A stretch of 64,000 nt of DNA from an uncultured bacterium (GTDB lineage: Bacteria > Bacillota_I > Bacilli_A > RF39 > UBA660): assembly GCA_946560065.1 (NCBI GenBank), contig CAMNUE010000004.1, positions 1 through 64,000 on the forward strand, in the 5' to 3' direction. The translations under genes and the position numbers were made by a program. Below, one piece after another: positions 16,501-25,069 of this stretch. The notes beneath the pieces are model-generated. The model saw only the letters and a list, made by a program, of their open reading frames with translations, was not told the DNA's origin and ran no database searches. How positions within the stretch are numbered: the first letter of the stretch is position 1; each line of letters opens with the position of its first letter.

Positions 16501-16710
16501 TTCTGGGGTGGTGGAGGCTCTTGTAGTGGGTCTACTTACTTGTATGTTACTGAAAAGGGAGGCAAAAGATGGAAAATTCATTATACTGGTGGACAAGGTG
16601 GTTCAAGAGTTTCACCTAGTTCTGGACATGCTTCTGGATATATTTATTCTAACTGTGTAGATAAATCTAGAGCAAATGCTATTTGTCAATATAGTGATTG
16701 TCCAGGATAG
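13582..16710 (+). CDS. Giant type IV prepilin-like adhesin with Ig-like repeats
   Basis: 1042 residues. A class III prepilin signal is present: basic leader, G16|F17, then FTLVELLCVIVILGII as the N-methylated helix, with Glu at position +5. After a pilin-like first domain (to about 140) come repeated extracellular beta modules, each opening with a D-x-x-x-P-T-like boundary (near residues 271, 365, 523, 646, 738, 825) and containing DNAGN/DKAGN motifs like those of bacterial Ig-like domains. The last 110 residues are rich in cysteine and glycine (CCNDTNWGQC, GGGGSCSG). Typical major pilins have 130-200 residues, so this is probably a tip or minor pilin carrying a binding region. The partner PilD and GspF genes are at 49127 and 47617. 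It shares a unit with the next anchored protein. Confidence 0.82.
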   Translation: MKMVNGSSSSLNGKRGFTLVELLCVIVILGIISVASIAGVSKLISKSKEEKTNQNERTVSMAASSYLQSNKSILPKSIGQVERISVKDLYDAKYITSEIENSSGENCMKESYVRIYKYSNTGYTYTPYIFCGDEVPPEEEVVPKPSGSAKFVEKNGDEYKDADFNKIKNAMVLFSFDGGKNSDDKPLAIESYNYSVSVKINTDDNLREIYNSGTLSANNESHIESEIALKDYVNISNVSTFYVKYSVRNIAGGFFESTATLGEKQASYQDKIPPTCDNITNEAPDENTWYNLKTQEKSRVVSIDCKDGAGESGCVRGRYSKTWPNSDEPSAEYSWITVKDNAGNKNVETCSHGSAGCCLVRVNVDSITPTIKVLNAYKSDANGKPTGSNILSASLTADKETDGTFNILSNGYKSGSTTNGWFNGKDYPYGVVYEVQLSDDLKLAGYTWKTNKPNTGTEKSTDITSAGAGPEGLLNEKAFISTNGNSSQKVYIRFTEDGFRYGVLRVYDKAGNSTSVGIYANLDKVAPPAPNPTSSNDLALVKIDGTTVIGSYTLKTWSKDFIRGTYNVTSLRRDNVTGIEMSGFDKFVTTIKKGDGNSYTANTETFDVKGGKDDKSFDGVNTAVVISCDRAGNCTKPSAPAEMWIDRTAPTCKTTGGSTKWIGINSPDPVIKGTCNDAGGARASGCAQAEISYTFKVAVGKNLVTSTAGPGPNGGKGVVKDKAGNTADCAANQTLKIDHTRPKCKVSDNDQWTKKDRTVYYKCADESKGSGCPDPSSNDNKPGSGGYQKKWTESKKKVKVAKFTINDNAGNTTECSAKTLDVYVDKTGPTYSRGGSISGNTVKAAKYSDKFTDKEIGSAENDYKVAGAGVEKVQYCYVGNGENCSWKKDRRTGPNSSCNETVKVYARGVDELGNISKKEKYLGSYKTSNCCNDTNWGQCPWYTACRRGITSTYNDPGATSWMGAVCHQSVPSSFWGGGGSCSGSTYLYVTEKGGKRWKIHYTGGQGGSRVSPSSGHASGYIYSNCVDKSRANAICQYSDCPG

Positions 16711-16745
16711 GATGTAGCATGTTTTGACTGGAAAGGTTGTTAAAA

Positions 16746-17456
16746 ATGAAGAATGTTGATAAGAAAAAATTAATAATATATGTGGTTATTGTTTTAAGTG
16801 CTTTACTGGTTTTAACAGGAGTCATTATTTTCGCCCATACTACTAGAAAAAAATCCTTTAGAATCAAAGAAATTAAAAAAGTAGAAATGTGTAAAAAGGC
16901 TGAAGGTTGTTTAGTTGACAACCCTCAGTACTTTCACTGGCTTGATTTCGATTCTAATATAAAAGAGGTAAATGATGCTATAGATAAAATTAATGCTAAT
17001 ACACAAAAATATTATGATCAAGTTGAAAAGTCTAATGTAGATAAAAAAGAATGTGAGAATGTAAAAGATATTTATAATCATTCTGTGAATGTGTTCTCAT
17101 TCATTAAGCGTAATAGTGACGAAAAATATATTTCTGCTTGCGTCTTAAGGGACGTTAAAAATCTATGTACTAATGAAGTCACAAAGGTTACTCCAGAGAT
17201 ATTTATATATGATGTTAAGGCTAAAAGGATGCTTACCGAGAAAGAATTTATTGATAAAGAAAATATTACTCAAAAGCAGATTAATGATGCTATACAAGGT
17301 GCACTAGATTTTTATGGTGACGATATAGAAGCAGGAGCTAGTTACAAGGATGCTGAAGATATTCATGTGTTTTATGGTGATGTTGGTAAGTTTTCTGTTG
17401 CTTTTTATCATCCTGCAATAGGTGAGTACGATATTGGACTTACAAAGTATGAGTAA
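16746..17456 (+). CDS. Single-pass membrane protein, unknown
   Basis: 236 residues from the ATG after GGAAAGGTTG; an upstream TTG is less likely. A short basic tail, one membrane helix (about residues 8-30), then an extracytoplasmic domain with five cysteines (KKAEGC, KECEN, CVLRD, LCTNE among them). The C-terminus (IYDVKAKRMLTEKEFI, then HVFYGDVGKFSVAFY) loosely recalls the DUF3298/RsiV fold, but this is weak. It starts 35 bases after the prepilin-adhesin and ends at a strong terminator, suggesting joint expression and perhaps a role in its display. Confidence 0.6.
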   Translation: MKNVDKKKLIIYVVIVLSALLVLTGVIIFAHTTRKKSFRIKEIKKVEMCKKAEGCLVDNPQYFHWLDFDSNIKEVNDAIDKINANTQKYYDQVEKSNVDKKECENVKDIYNHSVNVFSFIKRNSDEKYISACVLRDVKNLCTNEVTKVTPEIFIYDVKAKRMLTEKEFIDKENITQKQINDAIQGALDFYGDDIEAGASYKDAEDIHVFYGDVGKFSVAFYHPAIGEYDIGLTKYE

Positions 17457-17458
17457 TT

Positions 17459-17483
17459 AAGAGTGTTTTTACACTCTTTTTTT
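17459..17483 (+). terminator. Terminator of the prepilin-adhesin unit
   Basis: AAGAGTGT (17459) pairs with ACACTCTT (17471) around TTTT, followed by T-run. Confidence 0.88.
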
Positions 17484-17508
17484 GATATAATAAACAAAGG
17501 TGGTAATA

Positions 17509-19815
17509 ATGGAAAATGAAGTATTAGTTATTTGTCCTAGTGAAGAAAAAATTAGGATTTTAGAAAAAGTTAATTCGGAAGATAAATTTTATAATATTAA
17601 GTTTATGACGAAGAATGAATTTATTAATAATTATTATTTTAGTTATGGTGATGAAGCTCTTCATTATCTACTTGAAAAATACAAATTTAATTTAGATGTT
17701 GCGAGGGTTTATTTAAATAATCTAGTTGTTATTGATATAGATAAAGATTATAAGAGTCAGAAACTTAATTTTTTAAAGAAATTAAAACAAGAACTTATCG
17801 ATAATAATTTACTTAAGTTTAATCCTAATTTTAAAAATTATATTAAGAATAAAGATATAAAAGTAGTTAATTATTATGATTTGGATAAGTATGAAGAAGA
17901 GGCTTTTAATTATAAGGTTGAAGTACCAAGAACTAATTTTTCTCATAAAGTTATTGAATGTCAGACTATGGAAGACGAAGTTAATTATGTTTGTTTAGAA
18001 ATAATTAAATTATTAAATAATGGAGTTTCCCTTAATAAAATATATTTGTGTAATGTTTCCTCTGATTATTTTTATACTCTTAAGAAATTATTTGGTTATT
18101 ATCATATTCCAATTAATCTAGATTTTCGTGATTCGATTTATACTACTAAAGTTGTTTCAGATTATTTAGAGACTCGTGAACTTGATTTGGAAAATAGCGA
18201 TAAGAAAGCTATTAATAGAAAGTTAGTTAATATTCTTAGTGAAATTAGCATGCTTCCTGAAGATTCTATAACTGAGAAGATTTTGATTGATAAGTTAAAA
18301 AATAGTTATTTAAGTACGAAAAAGTATAATAATGCGATAAATATAAAAGATTTGTATAAAGAAAGTTTTAGTGATGATGAATATGTTTTTGTTGTTGGAT
18401 TTAATCAAGATAGTTTACCAAAAATGCAGAAGGATATTTTATATATTGATGACTCAATTCGTGAGGAAGCAAATATGTATAAATCTAGTTATATTAATAA
18501 AAGAGAAAAAGAAGTTGTGACATATTTACTTAGTCGAATTAAGAATTTGTATTTGAGTTATAAACTAGCTAGTCCATTTGCGAGTTTTTATAAATCGAGT
18601 TTAATTGGTGATCTTGGATTAGAAGTAGTTTCTTCAGAGATTGATGAGTATAAATGTTCTAATTTTTATAATAAATTGCGATTGGCAGAAAAGTTAGATA
18701 AATTTAATTTATTTGGGGAAAAGGATGATTATTTAGAAGAGTTGAGTGTGCATTATAAAATTGACTATAAAACATATGATAATAAGTATACTGGTATTAA
18801 TAATGATTTATATCAAAAACACTTAGCTTATCCTTTAAGAATTAGCTATACATCATTAAATAGTTATAATGAATGTAAGTTTAAATATTATATTAAAAAT
18901 GTTTTGAAATTGGATGAATATACTGATACATTTGCAGCGTTTATTGGAAGTATGTATCATAAAATATTATCTTTATATCAAAGAACAAACTTTGATTTTG
19001 AGAGTGAATATCAAAAATATTTAGAAACTAGAGAATTATCTTTAAAAGAAAAAATATTACTAGTTAGAATAAAAAAAGATTTATTAGAACTAATAAAGGT
19101 CTTAAAACAACAACAATTACTAACAGGCTATGATGAGGCGATGTTTGAAGCCAAAGCAGTTGTTTCTTTAGATAAAAGTGTTGCCGTGGAGTTTATTGGA
19201 TATATTGATAAGATTATGTTTTATAAGAATGTTGAGGATACTTATTTTTCTATTATTGACTATAAGACTGGTTTTATTGATACACACATAGAACCTATGA
19301 AATATGGACTACATATGCAGTTACCTGTTTATTTATATTTAATTCATTATTCAAAGTTATTTAATAATCCAATATTTACTGGAATTTATTATCAGAACAT
19401 ATTATTTAATTATCCTACTTGGAGTGAGAAAATTGAGAAGGAAAAGAAGGATAAGTATTTATTGAATGGTTATTCTACTGATGATACAGGAATTCTTGCA
19501 AGGTTTGATTCAACTTATGAAGAGAGCGAGTATATAAAAAGTATGAAATATAATGAAGAAAAAGGATTTGGTACTTATTCGAAAGTTATGTCTAATGATA
19601 CCTTATTTGATTTAATTAAGTTTACTAAGAGGCATATTGAGGATAAATGTGATGAGATACTTGAGAGTGATTTTCAAATTAATCCAAAGAATTATGATGG
19701 AACTAATATTTCTTGTCAATTCTGTTCTTTTAAAGATTTATGTTATATGAGAGAAGCAGATATCGTTTATTTAGACAAAGTTAAGAATTTAGATTTTTTA
19801 GGAGGTGAGGAGTAA
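17509..19815 (+). CDS. addB: AddB-like exonuclease subunit, short form
   Basis: 768 residues from the ATG after AAAGGTGG. The C-terminal half is a RecB-type nuclease: IIDYKTG with catalytic D584/K586, and an iron-sulfur cluster set with one cysteine at 456 (NECKFKYY) and three at 736, 739 and 745 (CQFCSFKDLC). Together with AddA it resects double-strand ends in recombination repair. The protein is much shorter than B. subtilis AddB (about 1160), has no Walker A motif, and its helicase-like N-terminal part is reduced, closer to RexB. It overlaps addA by one base (TAATG), implying coupled translation. Confidence 0.82.
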   Translation: MENEVLVICPSEEKIRILEKVNSEDKFYNIKFMTKNEFINNYYFSYGDEALHYLLEKYKFNLDVARVYLNNLVVIDIDKDYKSQKLNFLKKLKQELIDNNLLKFNPNFKNYIKNKDIKVVNYYDLDKYEEEAFNYKVEVPRTNFSHKVIECQTMEDEVNYVCLEIIKLLNNGVSLNKIYLCNVSSDYFYTLKKLFGYYHIPINLDFRDSIYTTKVVSDYLETRELDLENSDKKAINRKLVNILSEISMLPEDSITEKILIDKLKNSYLSTKKYNNAINIKDLYKESFSDDEYVFVVGFNQDSLPKMQKDILYIDDSIREEANMYKSSYINKREKEVVTYLLSRIKNLYLSYKLASPFASFYKSSLIGDLGLEVVSSEIDEYKCSNFYNKLRLAEKLDKFNLFGEKDDYLEELSVHYKIDYKTYDNKYTGINNDLYQKHLAYPLRISYTSLNSYNECKFKYYIKNVLKLDEYTDTFAAFIGSMYHKILSLYQRTNFDFESEYQKYLETRELSLKEKILLVRIKKDLLELIKVLKQQQLLTGYDEAMFEAKAVVSLDKSVAVEFIGYIDKIMFYKNVEDTYFSIIDYKTGFIDTHIEPMKYGLHMQLPVYLYLIHYSKLFNNPIFTGIYYQNILFNYPTWSEKIEKEKKDKYLLNGYSTDDTGILARFDSTYEESEYIKSMKYNEEKGFGTYSKVMSNDTLFDLIKFTKRHIEDKCDEILESDFQINPKNYDGTNISCQFCSFKDLCYMREADIVYLDKVKNLDFLGGEE

Positions 19816-22800
19816 TGGCATGGACTATGGAACAACAAGAGGCAATTGATAGAGAAGGAAAGAATATAATTGTTTCAGCTGGTGCTGGTAGTGGTAAAAC
19901 TGCTGTTTTAACGGCTAGGGTTCAAAGAAAATTAAAAAGTGGAGTTCATGTTAATGAGTTACTTGTTTTGACATTTACAAATGCCGCTGCAGCTGAGATG
20001 AAAGAGCGAATTAGAAAAACAATTAATAAGACTCCTGGTCTTGAGGAAGAAGCTAATTTGATAGATGGAGCCTATATTACGACATTTGATTCTTTTTCTC
20101 TTTCAATGGTTAAGAAGTATCATACAAGACTTAATGTTACTAATAATATAAAGATTAGTGATGAAGTTGTGATTGATATGAAAAAACGCGAAATCCTTGA
20201 TGAAATATTTGATGAGAATTATTTATCACCTAAGAAAAATTTCTTAAAACTAATTAATGATTTTTGTTTAAAAGATGATAAGGAATTAAAGAATTATATC
20301 TTAAATGTTTATAAAAGAATAGAACTTAAATATGATAAGGAAGATTATTTAGAGAAGTTTTTTGAAGTTGAGATGACGGATGAAAGAATTGATTCTTTTG
20401 TTTTGGAATATGTTAATTTATTAATTGGTAAGCAAAAGATTATTAAAAATTTAATTGTTTCTTTAAATGATTATTTTGATGGAGACTTTGTTGCGAAAAA
20501 CGAAGATAATTTTTTAAAAATTCTTAAGGCTACTAATTATGATGAGTTTAGACGTGGACTTGATTATAAAAGTATAGTTGTTCCTAGAGGCAGTGATGAG
20601 GTTGGTAAAAAGATTAAATCAACAATATTTGATACTGCAAAAGAAATTAAAGAATTATGTCGATATGAAAGTGTCCTTGAAATTAAAAATGAGATTTTAG
20701 ATACTAAAGATAGTATTACTATTATTATTGATATTTTAAAAGAATTTGATAAGAGATTAGAAGCTTGGAAAGAAAAAGAAGAAATTTATAACTTTACAGA
20801 TATTGCTAGAATGGCAATTAAAGTAGTAGATGAAAATGAGGATATTCGAGAAGAACTTACTAATAGTTTTAATGAGATTTTAGTAGATGAATATCAGGAT
20901 ACTAGTGATACTCAAGAGAAATTTATTTCTTTGATTTCTAATAATAATGTTTATATGGTAGGAGATATTAAGCAGTCTATTTATAGATTTAGAAATGCTA
21001 ATCCTTATATTTTTAAGAATAAATATGATACTTATCGAGATACTGATTTAGGTATTAAGATTGATTTACTTAAAAATTTTAGATCACGCAAGGAAGTTCT
21101 TTCCAATATTAATTTATTATTTGATTTATTTATGGATGATGAAATAGGGGGAGCTGATTATAAAGCCAGTCATAGAATGGTTTTTGGGAATAATACTTAT
21201 ATTGAAGAAGGAATGACTGATCAGAACTATGATTTGGATGTAATTACTTATAATAAAGATAATCTTGGTAAAATTACCAAAGATGAAGAAGAAGCGTTTA
21301 TTATTGGATATGATATTATAAAAAAAATGGAAGAGAAGTTCCAAGTATTTGATAAGGATGAATTGATACTTCGAGACATAGAATATAAAGACTTTGTAGT
21401 ATTACTTGATAAGAGTAAAAACTTTAACTTATATAAGAGAATATTTGAATATTTACATATTCCTCTCGCAATACTCAAAGATGAATCACTTAGAAAAGAC
21501 GAAGATGTTTTAGTACTTAAAAATATTTTAAGATTATTAATTTGTATAAAAGAAAAACGTTATGATACAGAATTTAAATATACTTTTACATCGATTAGTC
21601 GTAGTTTCTTATATAAAATTAGTGATGAAGAAATACATAATTATTTTGTAAATAATAGTTTTATGGAGTCAGAACTTTATAAGAAGTGTTCTTCTTTAGT
21701 AGATAAAATAGATTATATGAGTGGATCTGCTTTTTTATTACTTGTTTTAGAAGAGTTTAACTATGAAGAGAAGTTAATTACTATTGGAAATGTTAAACCA
21801 TTTAGAGTTAGATGTGAGTATTTTTATAATTTAATTAAGAATTATGAGGAAACTGGTAAAACTATTTATGATTTTGTTGCTTATTTGAATGGAATATTTG
21901 ATGATGATTATGATTTGAAATTTAATGTTAATAGTGGAAGTAGTAATAGTTGTAAGATTATGACTATTCATAAGTCTAAGGGACTTGAATTTCCTATTTG
22001 TTATTTTGCAGGTTTTTCAGGTAAATTTAATACTAGTGAACTTAAAGAAAAGATAATTTATGATAATAAGTATGGTTTGATTTTACCGAAGGTTTCAGAG
22101 TATTACAAAGAAACTATTTTAAAGACTCTTTTAAAAGTTAATACTAAAAGGGAAGAAATATCTGAAAAGATTAGATTACTTTATGTTGCGGTAACGAGAG
22201 CTAAAGAAAAGATGATTATTGTTATGCCAGAAGTTGAAGAGGAAAATGAGGTAGTTGATATTGTTCCTATATATGAGAGAGAAAAATATAATTCTTTTCT
22301 ATCAATTATGAAGAGCATTTATAGTTCTTTACTTCCTTATGTAGTTAAAAGTGATGTTATTGGGACAAAGGATTATCTTAGTAATAGTAGTTCTTCTAGT
22401 AGTGAGATTACTGCAGGAGAAGATTTGTTAGAAGTAGAAGAACTTAATCTTGAGGTTTCAGAAATAGAAGAAGTTCATTATTCTAAAGATACTCTTCATT
22501 TAATTACTAAGGAAGAGCAACAATTGATGAATTTTGGTACTCGAGTGCATGAAGTTTTAGAACAAATGGATTTTAATGATTTAAGTACTTTAGAAGGAAT
22601 AGATTCAAAGATTTGTGAAAAGATTAGTAAGTTTTTAGAAAGTGATTTGATGCGTGATAAACTTAATCTTCCAATGTATAAAGAATATGAATTTATTTAT
22701 CGTGAAGAAAATACTATTTCTCATGGAATAATTGATTTATTGATTGAAGAGACTAATACTATGACGATTATTGATTATAAATTAAAGAATATTGATGATA

Positions 22801-22922
22801 TTAATTATGATAAGCAATTAAATGGATATAGGAAATATATTGAAGAAAAAAGTGGAAAGAAAGTTAAGTGTTATTTATATTCAATATTAGACGAAAAGTA
22901 TCGGGAGGTCTTTAATGATTAG
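19815..22922 (+). CDS. addA: AddA helicase-nuclease subunit
   Basis: 1035 residues, slightly short of B. subtilis AddA. UvrD-type superfamily 1 motifs are in order: Walker A SAGAGSGKT (21-29), LTFTNAAAAEMKERI, LVDEYQDTSDTQ near 357, VGDIKQSIYRFRNA, TIHKSKGLEFP and LLYVAVTRAKEKM. The C-terminus has the nuclease site GIIDLLI...IIDYKLKN near 986. It forms the ATP-driven motor and one of the two nucleases of AddAB. A serine-rich stretch near 855-865 is a likely interdomain linker. The stop lies eight bases inside the next gene. Confidence 0.93.
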   Translation: MAWTMEQQEAIDREGKNIIVSAGAGSGKTAVLTARVQRKLKSGVHVNELLVLTFTNAAAAEMKERIRKTINKTPGLEEEANLIDGAYITTFDSFSLSMVKKYHTRLNVTNNIKISDEVVIDMKKREILDEIFDENYLSPKKNFLKLINDFCLKDDKELKNYILNVYKRIELKYDKEDYLEKFFEVEMTDERIDSFVLEYVNLLIGKQKIIKNLIVSLNDYFDGDFVAKNEDNFLKILKATNYDEFRRGLDYKSIVVPRGSDEVGKKIKSTIFDTAKEIKELCRYESVLEIKNEILDTKDSITIIIDILKEFDKRLEAWKEKEEIYNFTDIARMAIKVVDENEDIREELTNSFNEILVDEYQDTSDTQEKFISLISNNNVYMVGDIKQSIYRFRNANPYIFKNKYDTYRDTDLGIKIDLLKNFRSRKEVLSNINLLFDLFMDDEIGGADYKASHRMVFGNNTYIEEGMTDQNYDLDVITYNKDNLGKITKDEEEAFIIGYDIIKKMEEKFQVFDKDELILRDIEYKDFVVLLDKSKNFNLYKRIFEYLHIPLAILKDESLRKDEDVLVLKNILRLLICIKEKRYDTEFKYTFTSISRSFLYKISDEEIHNYFVNNSFMESELYKKCSSLVDKIDYMSGSAFLLLVLEEFNYEEKLITIGNVKPFRVRCEYFYNLIKNYEETGKTIYDFVAYLNGIFDDDYDLKFNVNSGSSNSCKIMTIHKSKGLEFPICYFAGFSGKFNTSELKEKIIYDNKYGLILPKVSEYYKETILKTLLKVNTKREEISEKIRLLYVAVTRAKEKMIIVMPEVEEENEVVDIVPIYEREKYNSFLSIMKSIYSSLLPYVVKSDVIGTKDYLSNSSSSSSEITAGEDLLEVEELNLEVSEIEEVHYSKDTLHLITKEEQQLMNFGTRVHEVLEQMDFNDLSTLEGIDSKICEKISKFLESDLMRDKLNLPMYKEYEFIYREENTISHGIIDLLIEETNTMTIIDYKLKNIDDINYDKQLNGYRKYIEEKSGKKVKCYLYSILDEKYREVFND

Positions 22923-23352
22923 AGTCTGTTTTGTATGTCTTGGAAATATTTGTAGAAGTCCGATGGCAGAGTTTATTATGAAAGATAAAGTTAATAATTT
23001 AGGTCTTGACGATTATTTTTTAATCGAATCTAGAGGTACTTCTTCTGAAGAGGAGGGCAATGATATTTATCTACCTGCCAAGAGAATGCTTGATAGTAGG
23101 GGAATTAGTTATACTAAGCATTGTGCTAGAAAATTAGAAGAGGCTGATATTGATAAATTTGATTATTTTATTTGTATGGAAAAGGCCAATTTGCGAGGAG
23201 TTAGTTATATCTTTGATGATTTAGATAAAGTATTTATGCTTTTAGATAAAGATATTACTGATCCTTGGTATAGTGGAGATTTTTCAAAAACATATAATGA
23301 TTTGGATTTAGGAATTGATTTATTAATAGAGAGACTAAGAAAGCAAATTTAA
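22915..23352 (+). CDS. Low-molecular-weight protein tyrosine phosphatase
   Basis: 145 residues. The P-loop CLGNICRS (catalytic Cys8, Arg14) lies at the N-terminus and the general-acid DPWY loop near residue 118. This is the complete fold of LMW-PTPs, which dephosphorylate tyrosine (or arginine, as in YwlE) on proteins. The start overlaps addA and is preceded by GGGAGG. It closes the addBA operon with its own terminator. A link to DNA repair is not implied. Confidence 0.9.
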   Translation: MIRVCFVCLGNICRSPMAEFIMKDKVNNLGLDDYFLIESRGTSSEEEGNDIYLPAKRMLDSRGISYTKHCARKLEEADIDKFDYFICMEKANLRGVSYIFDDLDKVFMLLDKDITDPWYSGDFSKTYNDLDLGIDLLIERLRKQI

Positions 23353-23365
23353 GCTTTCTTTTTTT
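23338..23365 (+). terminator. Terminator of the addBA operon
   Basis: GAAAGC (23339) pairs with GCTTTC (23353), followed by seven T. Confidence 0.8.
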
Positions 23366-23497
23366 GTTAATTTTATAAAAAATATTTATTAATTATTTTA
23401 GTTTTGATATGATAGTGGTGAAGAGTAGTGTGGTAGAAATGAGAATGTTAACCAAGTAGAGAGGGATTAGTTTTCTAAAGCTAATTATGGTATATTT

Positions 23498-25045
23498 ATG
23501 AGATTTGATGGTTTGAATATTTCTGAATTAATTAAAGTATGTCAAAATACTAAAGGTAGTCTTAAGAGATTTTTTTTAAAAGATGTTAATAGATACTTGT
23601 ATCATCGGATTGAAAATAAAGAGTGGTGTAGTGAGGAAGAGATTCGTGATTTAGAGCTTTTTGTGCAAGAACTTCTTAGAAAATTTTGGGATACTCAAGA
23701 GAAAGCTAAACTTAGAAAACTTCTAAAAAGAATAAATGAATTAATTATTTATTCTAAAGAGGAATTGGATAGAATTAACAGAGTAGAATTTAAGAATTTA
23801 AAGAGAGATGTTTCTAATGTGAAAAATCATAGTTACATGCTTGTATTATTAAAAGAATTATTAAGAGAATTAGAAAAGGAAAATGTTTCTTGTGAGAGAG
23901 TTATTAATAAAATTGGAAAACTTGATAAGGAACTTAATATTTATATAAGTGATTCTTTATTTGAACTTTTTAAAAGATTAATTGACTGGATAGATAAGCA
24001 TGAAGAAGAACTTTTTGGTAAGAGAATGTTTCCAAAGAGAAAGGTATTAAGAAATAAAATTATTTCATTAAAAGAAAGAATTAAGAAATTTGAAGATACA
24101 GATATTAAAATTAAACGTTCATTAGAATCTGGAGAACTTGATTTAAGATGTGAAGAATGGATTAATCGTAGGAGTATTTCTTTTTCGAGAGAGAAGCTTG
24201 ACATTGTACGTGAGAGAGTTATTACAATAGATGCTTATAATGCTTCTTCTTTGGAAGGAGCGTTTAGTATAAGAAGAGATAAAGGTTTTTATAATTTTGA
24301 TGTTTATGTTACAGATGTTCCAACGTTTTTAAAAGATAATAGAGATATTGCGAAGAGGGCATATGAAAGAGGAACTTCTATATCAATTGAAAATTATAAA
24401 GGAAAGAAAAATATTCATCTTGATATGTTACCAGCATTTTTAGATGAGAATTACTTGTCACTTAGAAAAGATAAGATGCGTAATGTTATAGATTTTAATT
24501 TTATTGTGAAGGATGATGGAGAAATTGAATCAGTTTATGTTTCTAGAAAAAGCTTGAGTGTTACTGATAGTCTTGATTATAATCGAGCAAGAGAAATATT
24601 TTTTTCTAAAAATGGTAATAGTAAAGCGCGATGGGACTTATTAGTTTATAAAGAAATGATTGAGAAAATAATTAAAAAGACAAAGTATCCCTATCTTCAA
24701 GAAATTAATGTAGAAAGACTTAATGATTTAGTATCCTTCTCTTCTATTCTAGTAAATTATTATGTGGGAGATGAGGCTGATTTTGTCATTTATAGAGATG
24801 GGTGCTATGTAAAAAAAGGTGAAGATAGCTGTTATACACATTCTGTTACGCCACTTAGAAGATTTGTTTCTAATATAAATTTAGCTTTTTTACTTAATCA
24901 GAAGGGAGAAGTTTCTTTTAGTGATAAAGATTTGAATTATGTAGAGAGAAATATAGATGAAATATTAGCTCATTTAAATAGACAGGATGAATTAAGTAGA
25001 TTTGTAGATAAATATCCAGAAATGGTAAAAAAATATGTTAAATAA
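23498..25045 (+). CDS. RNB (RNase II/R)-like protein lacking catalytic aspartates
   Basis: 515 residues. Residues 1-235 are a charged, largely helical region in place of the cold-shock domains of RNase R. Residues 240-460 follow the RNB pattern: VITID, then FDVYVTDVPTFL (family VHIADV), AKRAYERGTSI, LDMLPAFLDENYLSLRKDK, and YTHSVTPLRRF (446-456, family YTHFTSPIRRY). However the active-site segment IDGEDARDFDDA of true RNases reads IDAYNASSLEGA here (244-255), so three of the four metal-binding aspartates are lost. It is probably not a nuclease but may still bind RNA. No clear ribosome binding site precedes the ATG. A possible promoter box (TATGAT) is near 23409. Confidence 0.72.
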   Translation: MRFDGLNISELIKVCQNTKGSLKRFFLKDVNRYLYHRIENKEWCSEEEIRDLELFVQELLRKFWDTQEKAKLRKLLKRINELIIYSKEELDRINRVEFKNLKRDVSNVKNHSYMLVLLKELLRELEKENVSCERVINKIGKLDKELNIYISDSLFELFKRLIDWIDKHEEELFGKRMFPKRKVLRNKIISLKERIKKFEDTDIKIKRSLESGELDLRCEEWINRRSISFSREKLDIVRERVITIDAYNASSLEGAFSIRRDKGFYNFDVYVTDVPTFLKDNRDIAKRAYERGTSISIENYKGKKNIHLDMLPAFLDENYLSLRKDKMRNVIDFNFIVKDDGEIESVYVSRKSLSVTDSLDYNRAREIFFSKNGNSKARWDLLVYKEMIEKIIKKTKYPYLQEINVERLNDLVSFSSILVNYYVGDEADFVIYRDGCYVKKGEDSCYTHSVTPLRRFVSNINLAFLLNQKGEVSFSDKDLNYVERNIDEILAHLNRQDELSRFVDKYPEMVKKYVK

Positions 25046-25069
25046 AAGATATATGTTAAAATTAAATAG

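Noticed and set aside
16442-16660. Second reading frame inside the C-terminal coding part of the prepilin-adhesin
   Set aside because: Out-of-frame shadow of a glycine/cysteine-rich region, without a start signal.
23413-23497. Short leader ORF (six codons from ATG 23437) or attenuator before the RNB-like gene
   Set aside because: No ribosome binding site for the leader ORF and only a weak ATTAG/CTAAT pairing; nothing to support regulation.
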